Both the position numbers and the translations under genes were made by a program. Shown piece by piece: positions 46,441 through 58,288 of a DNA stretch of 64,000 nucleotides. The stretch lies in assembly GCA_950097015.1 (NCBI GenBank), contig CATNEN010000002.1, forward strand, positions 5,053,001-5,117,000. Direction: 5' to 3'. The stretch comes from Macrostomum hystrix (lineage: Eukaryota; Platyhelminthes; Macrostomidae). Position 1 is the first letter of the stretch; every line of letters starts with the position of its first letter. Under the pieces are notes generated by a model. It did no database searches, had not been told where the DNA came from, and worked only from the letters and a program-made list of their open reading frames with translations.

Positions 46441-47804
46441 ATGCAGTTAGCTACTCTTCTGGTGATGCTGTTGCATGTCTGAGATCCGCTGGCGGAAGCT
46501 ACTTCAACAATCCGAATATGGCGGCTCAGCTGGGAAAGCCTTCCTGATTACGAGGTGGTGACGTCGCTGAAGGCCAGTTCTGAAGTTGAATGCGGCGCAA
46601 AAGCAGTGATTCAGTGATTAAAGTGATTCAGGCGCACTGCTCCTGCTCTTTAACTCGAGCTTCGGTCTGTGCACTCTGTGCAAGTGTCGCATCGGTCTGA
46701 GCCACTGTAGAAAGTGCCGCCGTGTGAATCACGGAGCTCAGCAAGTGTGGGTGAGTCGGCCTTTTTATCCGTTTCTTAACGTTAAGGCGATTAGTGTCGA
46801 TTGCCTCCTTACAGACGGCCAGCGAAAAGTGCTGGACCACCGTGCAGCACAGGGTGTCCGGCTCTGTGGACTTCTACCGCAACTGGACTCAGTACCAGAG
46901 CGAATTCGGTGAAGGACCTGACGGAAACTACTGGATCGGTAAAGTACACTTTCGCACAGGGTCGTTTCACAAGCTCTAAATTTCACAAACCATAACTTTC
47001 CCAAAATCTAATTCTCACAAGACTTAATTTTGACAAAGTCGAAACACCGTGTGCAGAAAATTCACAAGCACTGAAGGTTCATCATGCTATTGAGGATATA
47101 ATGAATATAGCGCTTGTGGAAGCTTGTAAAGTTTTGAGCTTTTGCTGTTCTCTGCATGCCTTTTAGGCGTCGTAAAGTTTAGGGCTTTTGAAATTTTGTT
47201 GTTGTTAAATCTGCTGAACTGCTTATTTTTTCGATGTTGTAAATATTACGGGTGATAAAATTTAGGTTGTGTGAAAGATTCTCGTTTCGACGCTCTCCAA
47301 TTAATGGTTTGTGAAGGCGACCCTTTCGTGGCTTGCCGAAGGCTCGAGATACGGTTTCCAAAGCCGCTTTCGTATTTATAGGTTTGGAGTCGCTTCACGC
47401 CCTGACTGCGTCAAATCCCCGCAGGCTGAGGTTCCTGATGAAGCAGTGGAACGGTACGGGGAGTTGGGCTGAGTACTCCAGCTTCTCCGTGGGCCCAGAG
47501 TCAGATAACTACACTCTGACAGTGCCCGGCTTCTCAGGGAGTGCCGGGGTCGGCAACTGCTTATCCTACCACAATGGAATGCAGTTCACCACATTTGATG
47601 CCGACCATGACACCTATGAGCTCAACTGTGCTGCAGCGTTTCAACGGTGCCTGTTGGTTCACGGCTTGCATATGTGCTTTCCCGAATGGACAGTACAAGG
47701 CCTTCCCGGATGCGTTAAACACAACGTTTAGTCGGGGCATAATTTGGAAATTGAAGCATGGATACTACTATTCCCTGATGGAGGTCGAGATGTTGCTTGT
47801 TTAG
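46441..47804 (+). pseudogene. Broken fibrinogen-related unit E, opposite orientation
   Basis: This is the only unit on the + strand. Exon-like blocks 46441-46750, 46815-46938 and 47382-47804 keep GT-AG borders. Block 1 starts MQLATLLVMLLHV then a stop; the N-terminal module resumes in another frame (WESLPDYEVV), meets a second stop after KAVIQ, and resumes again at FNSSFGLCTLCKCRIGL with SHCRKC. Block 2 is intact ([19 protein letters not shown]). Block 3 is 423 bp where intact units have 422: an extra base near 47,642 shifts the frame after NCAAAF, and the continuation (CWFTACICAFPNGQYK ... YSLMEVEML) is found in the next frame. Otherwise it is well preserved, so inactivation may be recent, or the extra base could be a sequencing error, though exon 1 is broken independently. 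Confidence 0.85.
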
Positions 47805-47809
47805 ACTAT

Positions 47810-49425
47810 GGCTTTTCAGTTTTATAGCATTTGTTGTTTAGTTGACAATGTTGAATAATTTCCAACCACATGCAGTACTATGAGTAGTTTCACTCTGACT
47901 GTGTGTCAGGCTTTCTGAGAGATGCTGGCTTAATGATTTTTTTCTTCTGTAATGTACTTGAGACAAACTCAAGAAGGTTTCTAAGCTTTATACGCTCTGA
48001 GCACTGGAGTACTCAGCCGCTAGGGCATAGTTCAGGCCACATTCGGGAGTCAGCGGAATGGGCGGAATTGCCTCCTTGCTGGCAGCAAGTTGAATCATAC
48101 ATTAGTAAAACATAAGTAATCTTGCGAAAATTTGCAGATTGTGCCGAAATCGCCAAATACGAGCGTAGAATTAAAAATAATGCGTTACACTTCGTATTGT
48201 GTAGTTGCGAAAGGTAAAATTGTGTTGTACCTGTGGTAGCGTGGCACACACAATTGGTAAAATAACCAAGACAGGAACGCTATACTCAGACAGGAATTAT
48301 ACCGGCCTCAACGCTGTGCCTCTTCGCAGTGAAACAACCTGGTAGTCAGGCTCGGATTGCTAAGTTTCTCACTCGTGGGGACGGGAGTTCTCTAAGCACC
48401 AAGTAATCTTAGTCTTAGGTCCACTTCTAAATAGCGTATCTAAGTCACTAGGACTTGACACAAAGAGAGTCAAATGAAATCGCTAACTAGCCTGGGTGTG
48501 CGACTAGGGTACACGAAGTGAACTACCACGATGCATACACCAACCGGCGTATTCCTCAGACTGTGCTCTACTTATAGTAGGAGCATTTGAGCGATATTCT
48601 GTCAGTCTTCTTCCGAACCGAAGCGATTGCACCATGGCGTGCAATATGACTCAGTGCGCAGACAGATCTGGAACAAGAGAGAGAAGAGGAGGGGGTGGCG
48701 AGCGGAGGTGAGTGTGCACGGGAAACCGCAGACCTACCTACTCCCAAGCCCTCCCACAGAACTAGGGCAGCTCTGACTCCACAGATTGCCTGGAGGCTGC
48801 TCAGCAGACTACAGCACATAAATTGTATCGTCGACCCGTTCAAATTTCTAAAAAGAACAATTTAGAGATAAAACTTTTAATTTCACTTTTCAAATGCAAT
48901 AGAGAAAACTATTGCACTTTGAGGGACAAGAGGAACGGGAAACCACTGAAACCACTGAAAGGTACTTTATAGAGATATTTATAATCGGAGAACAGCTAGC
49001 TACCATCATACATTAACTGAAGTTTTTTCTAGTGCTTATGAAAACATAATCATGGCGCTGATGCTTTTTGTCCTTTGTCCGTTTCCTTTTTCATACTTTT
49101 CTCTCATTTTTATAACCTACTTTTGATTTAAATAGTTGGTTCATCACAATATAAAACTATTAGTTTGATACTCGTACATTTGTGGCTATTTTACCATTAA
49201 TTCATCAAAAATAGCAATTTTCTAACTTTTGCGCCCGAACACTGTCAAATGAGGGATAAGTATATTTGGATCGCTTTCTTCTTGTTGCTTGAGTAAGTTT
49301 CTTGCATTAGAACTATTTTACTGAGTCCATTGTGATTGCAGTGGACTCCAAGCAAAGCTCAATTTGAGAGTGCTTCATATTGGAAACCATATTCCAGATC
49401 TGATTCTAACAGTTACATTCTCACT
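47810..49425. other. Spacer between units E and F
   Basis: No gene recognised. 48,040-48,085 is a scrap of family-1 SINE (gggagtcagcggaatgggcg). TACGAGCGTA occurs at 48,158. Confidence 0.4.
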
Positions 49426-49427
49426 GT

Positions 49428-50939
49428 TCATAAAACGAGCAGTTCAATTTCCTTCAGAGAGTAGTAGAAGCCGTAGTTGTAATGCCAGATGATGCCCTGC
49501 GCATAATCGCCTCCGATTGCATCTGCAAAGTTCTTGTACTGGCCGTTCGGGTGGGCGAAGAAGCAGCCGCCGAACCACCAGGCTCCGACGAAGGACACGG
49601 CGCAGTTTCCGCCCCAGATGTCGTTATCTGCATCGAAAGTGGTAAACTGTTGACCATTGCTCCTATCGGACAGCGCGTCACCAACTCCACTGCTGGCAGA
49701 GAATCCCGAGACACTCAGTCTGTACTTGTCGCTAGCGGGACCGATAACAAAGCTGGAGTACTCGGCCCAGCTTTTCGATCCGTCCCAAAGAGTCATTAAA
49801 AATCGGAGCTTGCGGCTTCCGGATGATGTGAACTTGTGCAGCCAGTCTAAACCTGATGACGGGTAGATGACGCAGACCACGTGATCAAAGTAAACACCAA
49901 AATATAAGTTTCTAAGTTCTCTAAATGCTGCTGTACAGTGTAAGAGAAGTATAATCCAAATAAACTAAGGCTATGAAAGTGGAGTGGTAAATGGAAGAGC
50001 GCAGTTAACGTGGTTGCTCCTCGCACAAAGGTCCATGAGCTCGATTCAGTGGCGAGACCATGCACCTTTATTTAAGGCGCAACGACGGATAGAAGGCTGG
50101 AGGCTTGTCGTGCAATATGCACCCCTTTCCGAGTGCAAAGACTCCCAGGTTTAATGAACCCCTGTGTGCACCCCTGTGTAAGTGTGTGTTTGCGTGCAGT
50201 ATCTGTGTGCCTGTGTGCTCAGGAGTCAGCGGAACGGGCAGAATAGTCTCCTCACTGGCTGGGGGTCTAGTGTCACTAATAATACTAATGAGCTATTATT
50301 TAGTAAGTATTATTTATTAATTTATACATTTTCATTTAATACAATTATTATTTTTATTAAATACAATGTTGTCAATATGTCAAACGCCAATGATCCTCTT
50401 GCAGCAAAACACTCTACCAATCCAGTAGTTTCCGTCGGGTCCCTCGCCGAACTCGCTCTGGTACTGAGTCCAGTTGCGATAAAAGTCCACCGAGCCGGAC
50501 ACCCTGTGCTGCATGGTGGTCCAGCACTCATTGACGGTTGTCTAAAAGCACAAAAAGTTCATGTGAATCGATTCCTTGAGAATATGCAGATTGAGAATAA
50601 CAAAGGTTGATGCCATAAGAGATACGTTTAGCTCACCCATACTTGCTGGCTACCCGTGGCAATTGACCGACAACTCATACAAGATCTCAACCCCAAGGGG
50701 CACCTGAGATGATAGCAGAGGCCAGAGCTAGAGTTAAACGCAACAAACTGCACAGCTAAATCTGTGCTGGCAGCTGCAATGCAGTCAGCAAGGTTTTCCA
50801 TGGTATTCGACCTTAGAGTCTCAAAGTCGAATAGATTGGACCGACTCAACCGCCAGGTACTTTCGATCGAGCCGCATTCCGCTCTGAAATGCCAAACCAA
50901 TCCTAGAAGCAGCAACGCACTCGTCGAAGCTTGCCACAT
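49428..50939 (-). CDS. Secreted fibrinogen-related protein, unit F
   Basis: Exons 50939-50637, 50541-50418 and 49852-49428 (- strand) give about 283 aa. Signal peptide ([15 protein letters not shown]). The N-terminal module is the most divergent of the cluster: [31 protein letters not shown] and RSCMSC in place of SHCRKC. Exon 2 is nevertheless almost identical to the others ([20 protein letters not shown]) and shares a rare silent variant with unit A. Exon 3: [27 protein letters not shown] (no Cys here, unlike most units), [32 protein letters not shown] and YSLKEIELL. Intron 2 contains a SINE. Exon lengths are 303, 124 and 425 bp. Confidence 0.87.
49981..50335 (+). mobile_element. SINE, family 1, in intron 2 of unit F (diverged)
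   Basis: Recognisable head (ggaagagcgcagttaacgtg, gagctcgattc), body (ggagtcagcggaacgggcag) and an AT-rich tail. More diverged than the other copies. Confidence 0.8.
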
Positions 50940-50944
50940 TTTAT

Positions 50945-52500
50945 GAAGTCAGTATTTTGAGAGTTTTTGGCATGTGGCGAGTTGATCTTTATTTTTTTAC
51001 TAACTTTCAAGTCTGGCAGCTGCTTTTTAGAGCTTTCAAACTTTTTTCTGCTTTCTAGGTTTTATCTGACTGCAGATTGGTTGTTGTCAGTCACGTGGCC
51101 TTCTGTCTAACTCAAAGTCTGGATTTCTCAGAATTTTTTATCGCGAATCCAAGTGGGAATTAAGAAGAGCGCGACTGGCAGGTTGAGGCCGATTGAGGCT
51201 GAAAAGTCTCACCAAATCGACAACAACCGGCTAATTGTGTGACGTCAAAATTTGCACCTCTGAAACGTATCAAAGTTTATTGGAATCTTGCAGCAAGAAA
51301 ATAGTTTTCTGTTTGTAATTAGCACACATTTTTATCGCAAAGGTATTAAAAATTGCTGTTATAAGTGCTTCTGCTCCATACCTTGCCATTTGAGCAGTAT
51401 CAAATTTCTCTTTATCGGCTTCATCACCTGATCTTCTTTCCAGCTCTGTCACGTTAGAACTTGTGACTGCGACCAGCAATGCATCTTCTGCCACGCGGAA
51501 ATAAGGAGTTCAAGGTGAAGGACAAATTCAAAACTATAGACAGCAGAAGCGGCTATGAGTCCTGAATAGCAGGAGAGAAAAACAATGGAGTCACCTTGCA
51601 GCTTTGCTCATTGCTTTGAAGCACTGGCAATGAAAAGGGAGAGCTACATGCGAAGCTGCGTGGGAAGTTTCTACGAGAAAACGCATGTAAAACCCACTGC
51701 TGGTCGTCAAGGCAACCATGAGAGAAAAAGTAGGCGCTAAATGGTTTGCTTCATAACTTCATGCAGTTTGAAGAATGTTAATAAAATTTTAAGATAAATT
51801 ACAATGACAGTGAGAGTGAGCACACTCAATTTAATCTCATTTGTCCCAATACTCAACCCAAAAATGCAAAAAGACTGAGGCGATCGAAGCACACTTCGAT
51901 GGTCATCAACTCCGGCTTCTCAAACTCTTACTCTTTTATTAATCGCATGTTTACTTTATATGCTCCTCGATGAAGTTCTAAATTTAGACTTTGATTTCTT
52001 ATTGAGTCGCACTAAATTGAGTCCTTACAAAAAGAGACAGCAGTGCTGTTTTGCACAAAACAAACAGGTTAGGCTTGCATGAAATTTACTCACTCGCACA
52101 CAGGCAAAGAGTGGCGGCGGGGGTGGGTGACAGTGAAAGCGATGCTCAGCCAATAACAGGTTCAGGGGGCTAGAAAAAAGCAGGGTAAGAAACACTTTGC
52201 TTTTGCATAATAGGGGAGATGAAAAAAAATTTTAATCGACATTTAATGATTCACAGTAGTTTCTTCGAGTTTTTTAATTGCACGTGAGTAACAAAATACT
52301 TTAATCCAACTCTTTTGCAGGAATTTTAAGTAAGTCACGTGTTTTCTATTTTTTCTGTGAGGAATAAAAAAGATCACTGACCGATTTAACTACACCAACC
52401 AATACAGCTGCGTCAAAACTCTCGAACGAAACCAAACACGTGGGTCGTCTATTCCATCGATCCATTCGTCTTTAGAACCAATTTCCAACAATTGCAAAAG
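50945..52500. other. Spacer between units F and G, with a possible FReD intron relic
   Basis: No intact gene. 51,870-52,180 shares features with intron 2 of unit A: a segment like aggc..agcacac...ggcttctcaaactc, then ggggtgggtgacagtgaaag and cagccaata. A 74-codon open frame on - at 51,494-51,270 (containing TELERRSGDEADKEKFD) lacks an ATG and matches no family I recognise. Confidence 0.4.
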
Positions 52501-52504
52501 CAAT

Positions 52505-53653
52505 TCAGAAAAGCAGTAGCTCAATCTCCTGCAGTGAGTAGTATCTACTGTAGGGATATCTCCAAACGATGCCATTAGCCAGTTCGCCGCTAGTAGCGTC
52601 AGCGAAGTCGTGATAGATTCCGTTCGGGTTCGCGTCAAAGCAGGACGAGAACCACCAGCCGCTGCGCACCGTGAGAGCGCAGTTGTGGATCCAGGTGTCA
52701 TGGTCAGCATCGAAGGTGGAAAATGGTTCACCGTTCGATCGACTGGCCAGGGAGTCACCGACTCCTTCACTGGCGGAGAAGCCGGACAAGCTCAGCGTGT
52801 AGTTCTCGGACTCCGAGGCCACGGAGAAGCTGGAGTACTCAGCCCAGCTTTCAGTGCCATTCCACAGCTTCATCAGGATCCTCAGCTTCCGGCCTCTGTA
52901 CTGAGTTAGAGCATGAAGCGAGTTCAAACCTGTGGGATTGATCGAAATTTTAGATTCTATTCACTGTACACAAATATCACAAAATTTGTGAGTAGTTGTC
53001 ATCCAATAGAAGTCGCGCTCTAGTCTGCAATCTGAAACACAGAATAACATCCGACTATTCAAAACAAATCAAAACAGCGACTTTTTCACAACAAAGTTTT
53101 AAAATAGCAGAATCAATTAAAAGCGGTTGCTAAAGAATTTTTTTATACCAATCCAGTAGTTTCCGTCGGGTCCCTCGCCGAACTCGACCTGGTACTGAGT
53201 CCAGTTGCGGTAAAAGTTCACCGAGGCGGACACCCTGTGCTGCACGGTGGTCCAGCACTCACTGATGATGGCGATCTGAAAGCGAAATCATGTAGATGAA
53301 TAAAGTCAGTGCTCAAGAAAGCTCATTGAGCTGTCACTCACCCACACTCGCTGAGCTCCCTGGTTCGCATTGCGGCACTTCCTGCAGTGACTCAGGCCCA
53401 GGCGACACCTGAAGTGAGTGCACAGCCTTGAGCTGGCATTGAAGGCCACCAGCTGCGCTGCGTAGTCGATTGTTGCTTCAACAATGCAGTCCATTTCCGT
53501 AGCAGTTGTGTACGACTTGGCGGCCTCATAATCTGCGAGGCTGTCAAGACTCGATCTCCATTTTCGTTCAACCGAACTGACTTCACTGGCGTTGCAGTTC
53601 AAGACTGCAGCTAGCTGGACGAGAGGAATGATCGCAATCGGATTCAGTCGCAT
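52505..53653 (-). CDS. Secreted fibrinogen-related protein, unit G
   Basis: Exons 53653-53342, 53275-53149 and 52929-52505 (- strand) give about 287 aa. The start is the ATG before [19 protein letters not shown], which gives a signal peptide; the open frame extends upstream without another ATG. N-terminal module: [34 protein letters not shown]. Exon 2 (127 bp, one extra codon) has [22 protein letters not shown]. Exon 3: [28 protein letters not shown] (no Cys), [30 protein letters not shown] and YSLQEIELL. Exons 1 and 2, intron 1 and about 450 bp of upstream DNA are almost identical to unit I, whereas exon 3 is not. Confidence 0.87.
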
Positions 53654-54108
53654 ACTGCACTTCTTCCTGCTTTGGCAAAAGCTTTTGAAATTTTCTCTTC
53701 GCCAAGCAAACAATTTACTTAACAGTTTTCAGTCGTTTGTCTTCACTTGAATTGTTTTGCGTGACAACTAACTCTTCTGAAAAGCTCAGTTTTATCGAAA
53801 TTTCTACTATTGCGTCTGAATTAAAAATTTAATGGGGTTCAGGAAAAATGTAGCATAATTCCTTCATTTTTCTTTAAGTGGCACTTCACATTCTGGTTAG
53901 ACTGTTAATTAGTGTAGCAGGTATGCTGGCAGACAAAGTCTAGCTTTTTAGATGCTTCGCTAACAAAATCCCTCAATACCCTCGGTAATCAAACTAACTA
54001 GAAGACTAGCTCTGTACCATTCAGGTAGAGGCCTTCCAGCGCAGACATTTTCTCTGAATTTCGGTCAGAAGTTTTTATGCCCTTGCCTGGAATACACTTA
54101 CGTCCCAC
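53148..54108. repeat. Duplicated block shared with unit I (copy 1)
   Basis: Nearly identical to 60,160-61,096. It starts at the 3' end of exon 2 of unit G and ends upstream of the gene at ggaatacactt. The I copy lacks about 30 bp present here near 53,840-53,875. Confidence 0.88.
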
Positions 54109-54205
54109 ATCAGCAGTGGCCAGCTAAAAGGTGTTGTCATGCACTAGTGTCAGCAATACTTCCTGGATCTACGAGTCAGTATTGTTTACAGACCCATACA
54201 GACCC

Positions 54206-54346
54206 ATACTAATAATAATAATAATTGCAGGAGGGCTGCGGGCAATGGCACATCATTTGGTAACAATAGACCTGCAGCCAGCGAGTAGGCAATTTTGCCC
54301 ATTTCGCTGACTCCTGAGCACACACGCACACAGATACTGTACGGAG
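54206..54346 (-). mobile_element. SINE, family 1 (3' fragment)
   Basis: TAATAATAATAATTGC tail and the last third of the body, then an abrupt switch to unrelated GC-rich sequence at about 54,347. Confidence 0.82.
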
Positions 54347-55060
54347 GCAGAGTTACCCAAAGTGGTGTTGTGCCGTGCATATGCACTTTGCCCTGCTCTG
54401 TGTGTGACCCGTGTTTATGTCTGTCCAACCCCTTCCTGCGCCCGTGCCTGCCTAGGTCAGGGTTGGTAAGAGGCTTACGCCTCAACCCTGGCCTAGCCCC
54501 TCTCTCTGCTCTGCGCCCACCTGCCCATGCCCAAGCGTTGCGCAAGCCCTGTCACGCCACCTCTCCACCCCTCCCCCGCCTGGACCATTCATATTGGCTG
54601 GGGGCCGGTAAGTCCTGTGGCCCAGGGTTTGTGGATCGTTTCTCTCTCCCCCTTCTCCATCCCTGTACCGTAAGTAAATAAGCTTGTTTTTCTATCTGCA
54701 AATCCTCGCGCTTGTGTTATCTATCTGCCAGTCCGGGTCTTGTTTAATATTCACGCGCTGCCAATGCACGCCGTTCCGCTATCAGCTTGAGTGAGAAAGC
54801 ATAGGTGAGTTCGTGTCTTCTTTCTTCCGGGAGTGCCGCGTTGGGCCGGTGGGAAGACTGAGTGAACTTTCGCTCCGTTAGGGACCTGCTGAGACGAGTG
54901 AACTCTCGCTAGTCCCAGGGTGGTTTTTTCTGCGAACTCTCGCGGAACCAATCCGACTTGTTAGGCCTAGGCAAGGGTTGGGCTGGGACCTGGGTGTCTC
55001 GGGCGGTGGACCCAATCCCATCTCCCGTCGGCCAATAGGCCAAGACACAACAGTAGCGGA
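54347..55060. other. GC-rich segment, possible solo LTR or retroelement leader
   Basis: CT-rich, GC-rich DNA starting near tgttgtgccgtgcatatg, with gtaaataagcttg (poly(A)-like) near 54,673 and a thrice-repeated gaactctcgc or gaactttcgc motif at 54,866-54,945. No protein-coding frame recognised. It interrupts a SINE, so it is probably an insertion. Confidence 0.35.
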
Positions 55061-55348
55061 AAATTCACTCACTCAGTCACTCAGAGCTGACAAAATTCAC
55101 TATATACTACTGAGAGCATTGAAGTTGGACTTTGAACTCAGGATATTCACTTAAAAAATACAAGCAAAAGAGCTATAGGAAAGTGGTCCCTTCAACTCCC
55201 CTTGCACCGGATTGGCCGTGGCACCCGGCCAATAGGAATGACGCCAGCCACCACCCCCGACCAAGATCCAAACCCACCCGACCCCAAAACCCACCCCAAC
55301 CCAAACAAGGACCCTACTATCCTACTGTCCACCCCATTCCAATAACTT

Positions 55349-55706
55349 ATAATGATGATGATAATAATAATCATAAGAATAACAGCAGGTCGGCGACAAT
55401 GGCACATCATATGGTGAAAGTAGATCCGCAGCCAGCGACGTGGCCATGTAAACTCGCACACAGATACTGTACGCTGGCACACGCTCACACAGGTGCGTAC
55501 ATCTGCCCTGACTTTCGCATCGTCAGGCAGTGTAAAATCTCACAGTGCCTTGGGGGTTGGCCCTCAAGGCCATAAATTGCACGACAAGCCCCCAAGCCTT
55601 CTCTCCGCGGCTGCGCCCCAAATGCATGTGACCTCGCCGCGGAATCGAGCTCAGGGACCTTGGTGCGAGAGGCAGACCTGATAGACCTCTCTACCACGCA
55701 CCCTCT
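55349..55706 (-). mobile_element. tRNA-derived SINE, family 1
   Basis: Full-length reverse copy with TAATAATAAT tail at the left, body (ggttggccctcaaggccata, ggggcgcag on the - strand) and head at 55,660-55,700. Confidence 0.87.
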
Positions 55707-56462
55707 AGTCCCAAAAATTTAATCAAGGAAAACTGAAAGGTTCAAATCAATATAAGCAAAGGATCAAAAGGCGCAGAAAATATGAAGGCCTATTGTTTCT
55801 CAAAACACTAAAGACGACAATAAACTCAACTCGAGAAGTCCAATTTATTTTCAAGGTCGATCGACCCATATTTTAGCAGTTTCTTCCAGTTTTTTTAGTA
55901 CATCCAACCATGAATTCATATCTCGAGCATTTATAGCTTCTTAATCAGATATTAAAAGCCATATAAAGGACGAAAAAATCTAGATTAAAACCGACAATTG
56001 ATATGATATCACACACAAAAACTTAATTCGCAACTTATCCATTCCCAAGATATTACTTTTTATTAAAAACAAAAAAATTCGTCTGACTACTCACAGTAAA
56101 GGCAAAAGCTACTTTCATACTCGTATGAGACAATCAGCAGCCCAATTTATACATTTCGTAGAAACTGAAGTACTCAATTAGATAGCGAAATATTTGAAGG
56201 AAAATCTGTAGGTCCTGGCCTTTTATTCCATACTGTAAGTGAAAACACTTAGTGAATAGCAAGTTTTTTAAGTACATCGTTTGGAAAAAAGTTGTTTAAA
56301 AATGTTTTAACGTCAGTATATAAAAATATTAGTATAATAGTTGATTACCGAAAGTAACCACAAGCTAAAAGTTCCGTACGTGGGTCCTGCTTTTGATAAT
56401 TAAAAAAACTTTAAAGCATATATTCAAGTTCGATATTTTTGCCTTCCTACATAAAATCAAAC
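55707..56462. other. AT-rich spacer 3' of unit H
   Basis: No gene, no repeat recognised. Confidence 0.5.
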
Positions 56463-56465
56463 CTT

Positions 56466-57766
56466 TTAAATAATCAGCATTTCAATCTCTTTCAGTGAAT
56501 AATGATAGCTGAATGGGACACTCCACATGATACCCTGTGCTTTCGGACCATCGATCGCATCAACAAAGTTCTTGTACTGCCCGTTCGGATTAGCCAGGTA
56601 GCACGATTTGTACCACCAGGCGCCAGAAAAGGACACCGCACAGTTTTCTGTCTTGGCATCGTGATCCGCATCCATTGTGGAGAACTGCAAGCCGTCGCTG
56701 TAAGTCAGGCAGTCTCCCACCCCGCGTGAAGCAGAGAAGCCTGAAATGCTGAGCGTGTAGTTTGTGAACTCGGAACCCACTGAGAAGCTGGAGTACTCGG
56801 CCCAATACTCAGTGTCATTCCACAGCTTCATCAGTACCCTCAGCTTCCGGACTGATGGCGAAGTCAGGGCATGCAGCGAGTCAAGTCCTGTAGATAAATG
56901 TGTCAATAAGATAGGGAATTTTCCGGAATCTGATTGTTGCCACTAAACTGCTATGCGCCTACCAATCCAGTAGTTTCTGTCGGGTCCCTCGCCGAACTCT
57001 CTCTGGTACTGAGTCCAGTTGCGGTAAAAGTCCACCGAGCCGGACACCCTGTGCTGCACGGTGGTCCAGCACTCACTGATGGCTGCACTTTGCAGCAGCT
57101 GAAATTGAGGCAACATTGCTTCGCAAAAGAATTCAGACAGCTTAATAATAATAATAACAATAATTGCAGGAGGGCTGTGGGCAATGGCACGTTATTTAGT
57201 GACACAAGACTACGCAGGCAAACGCTCACACAAGTGTGTACATCTGCCCTGACATTTTCATCGTCAGGCAGTATAAAATCTCACTGTGCCTTGGAGGTTG
57301 GCCCTCAAGGGTGTAAATTGCACGACAAGCCCCCAAGCCTTCTCTCCGCGGCTGCGCCCCAAATGAATGTGGCCTCGCCGTGGAATCTAACTTAGGAACC
57401 GTGGTGCCACCGACCCCCATTCAGTCAGCTTGTTTAGTGGAAAACAAGTGACTTTGAAAGCTCGCTCACCCAAACATGCTGATTTTCCCTGCTCTCACTG
57501 TAGCATCTTCTGCAGTGGCTCAGGCCCAGGCGACACCTGAAGTGAGTGCACAGCCTTGAGCTGGCATTGAAGGCCACCAGCTGCACAGTTGAGTCTTGGC
57601 TAGCAGCTGCGGAGCACTCGCTTGGAGACTCGGCGCGGTGCGACGTCCCGGCTTCGTAGCGAGATGGGTTGTCGCGGCTTGACAGCCAGACTTTAACGGT
57701 TGTTGGAGAGGCCGGCTGCAGGAGCAGTGCTAGCAGAAGAGCCAGTGAGGCATTGGCGAATCGCAT
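56466..57766 (-). CDS. Secreted fibrinogen-related protein, unit H
   Basis: Exons 57766-57470, 57098-56963 and 56887-56466 (- strand) give about 284 aa. Signal peptide ([16 protein letters not shown]). N-terminal module: [33 protein letters not shown]. Exon 2 is 136 bp, four codons longer at its 5' end ([11 protein letters not shown]), probably from an acceptor shift; intron 1 carries a SINE. Exon 3: [58 protein letters not shown] and [14 protein letters not shown]-like ATATAAGA sits about 53 bp upstream of the ATG. Confidence 0.86.
57143..57418 (-). mobile_element. SINE, family 1, in intron 1 of unit H
   Basis: Reverse copy with TAATAATAATAAC tail; part of the body (the cagccagcgaggag region) is deleted. 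It enlarges intron 1 to 371 bp, against 64-95 bp in the other units. Confidence 0.86.
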
Positions 57767-57818
57767 TCCGTGTATCGCTTGCGTGAGATGATTTTTGCAA
57801 GCAAAGAAACTTTGAATC

Positions 57819-57826
57819 TCTTATAT
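57819..57826 (-). promoter_or_regulatory. TATA-like element of unit H
   Basis: ATATAAGA on the - strand about 53 bp upstream of the unit H ATG. Confidence 0.4.
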
Positions 57827-57829
57827 GCG

Positions 57830-58285
57830 ATTTCGAATAAAATGAATAAAAAAAACTTTCAGTGTGCTAATCAAAGAACTAGAAATGTCGAGGACAAGAT
57901 AGGTAATTGGATATTTATACGTTCTATTTACAGACAGCTCGTGACCCGGAAAATTTTAGTATTTGCGGATGTGAGCCAACATAAAAATGTTACGTTTACA
58001 TGTGCAAAATGCACTAATTTGTTAACTTGTTAGTTTGCTAATTTGCTTGCGTAACTCACCTTTTGTGTTTTTTGAGAGATCTGCTGTCGTGGGTCTGAGA
58101 ACTGTCAAGATTTCTAGGCTCTATTAAAAAATATGTCACAGCGAATGGCAGTGTGTTTATGGAGCCTCGATAAGCAATTCTGATTGGTTCGCTTAACATG
58201 AGATTATTTTGGATGTCTACTTGCATTGTATTCGAGAAAAATTTCTAGCATGATGACTTTTAAAAAACTAACAATGGTCAAAATT
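57830..58285. other. Spacer 5' of unit H
   Basis: AT-rich, nothing recognised. Confidence 0.5.
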
Positions 58286-58288
58286 TCA

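Noticed and set aside
51270-51494. 74-codon - strand frame that looks moderately codon-like
   Set aside because: No ATG, no recognised family and no splice partner; kept only as a remark in the spacer entry.
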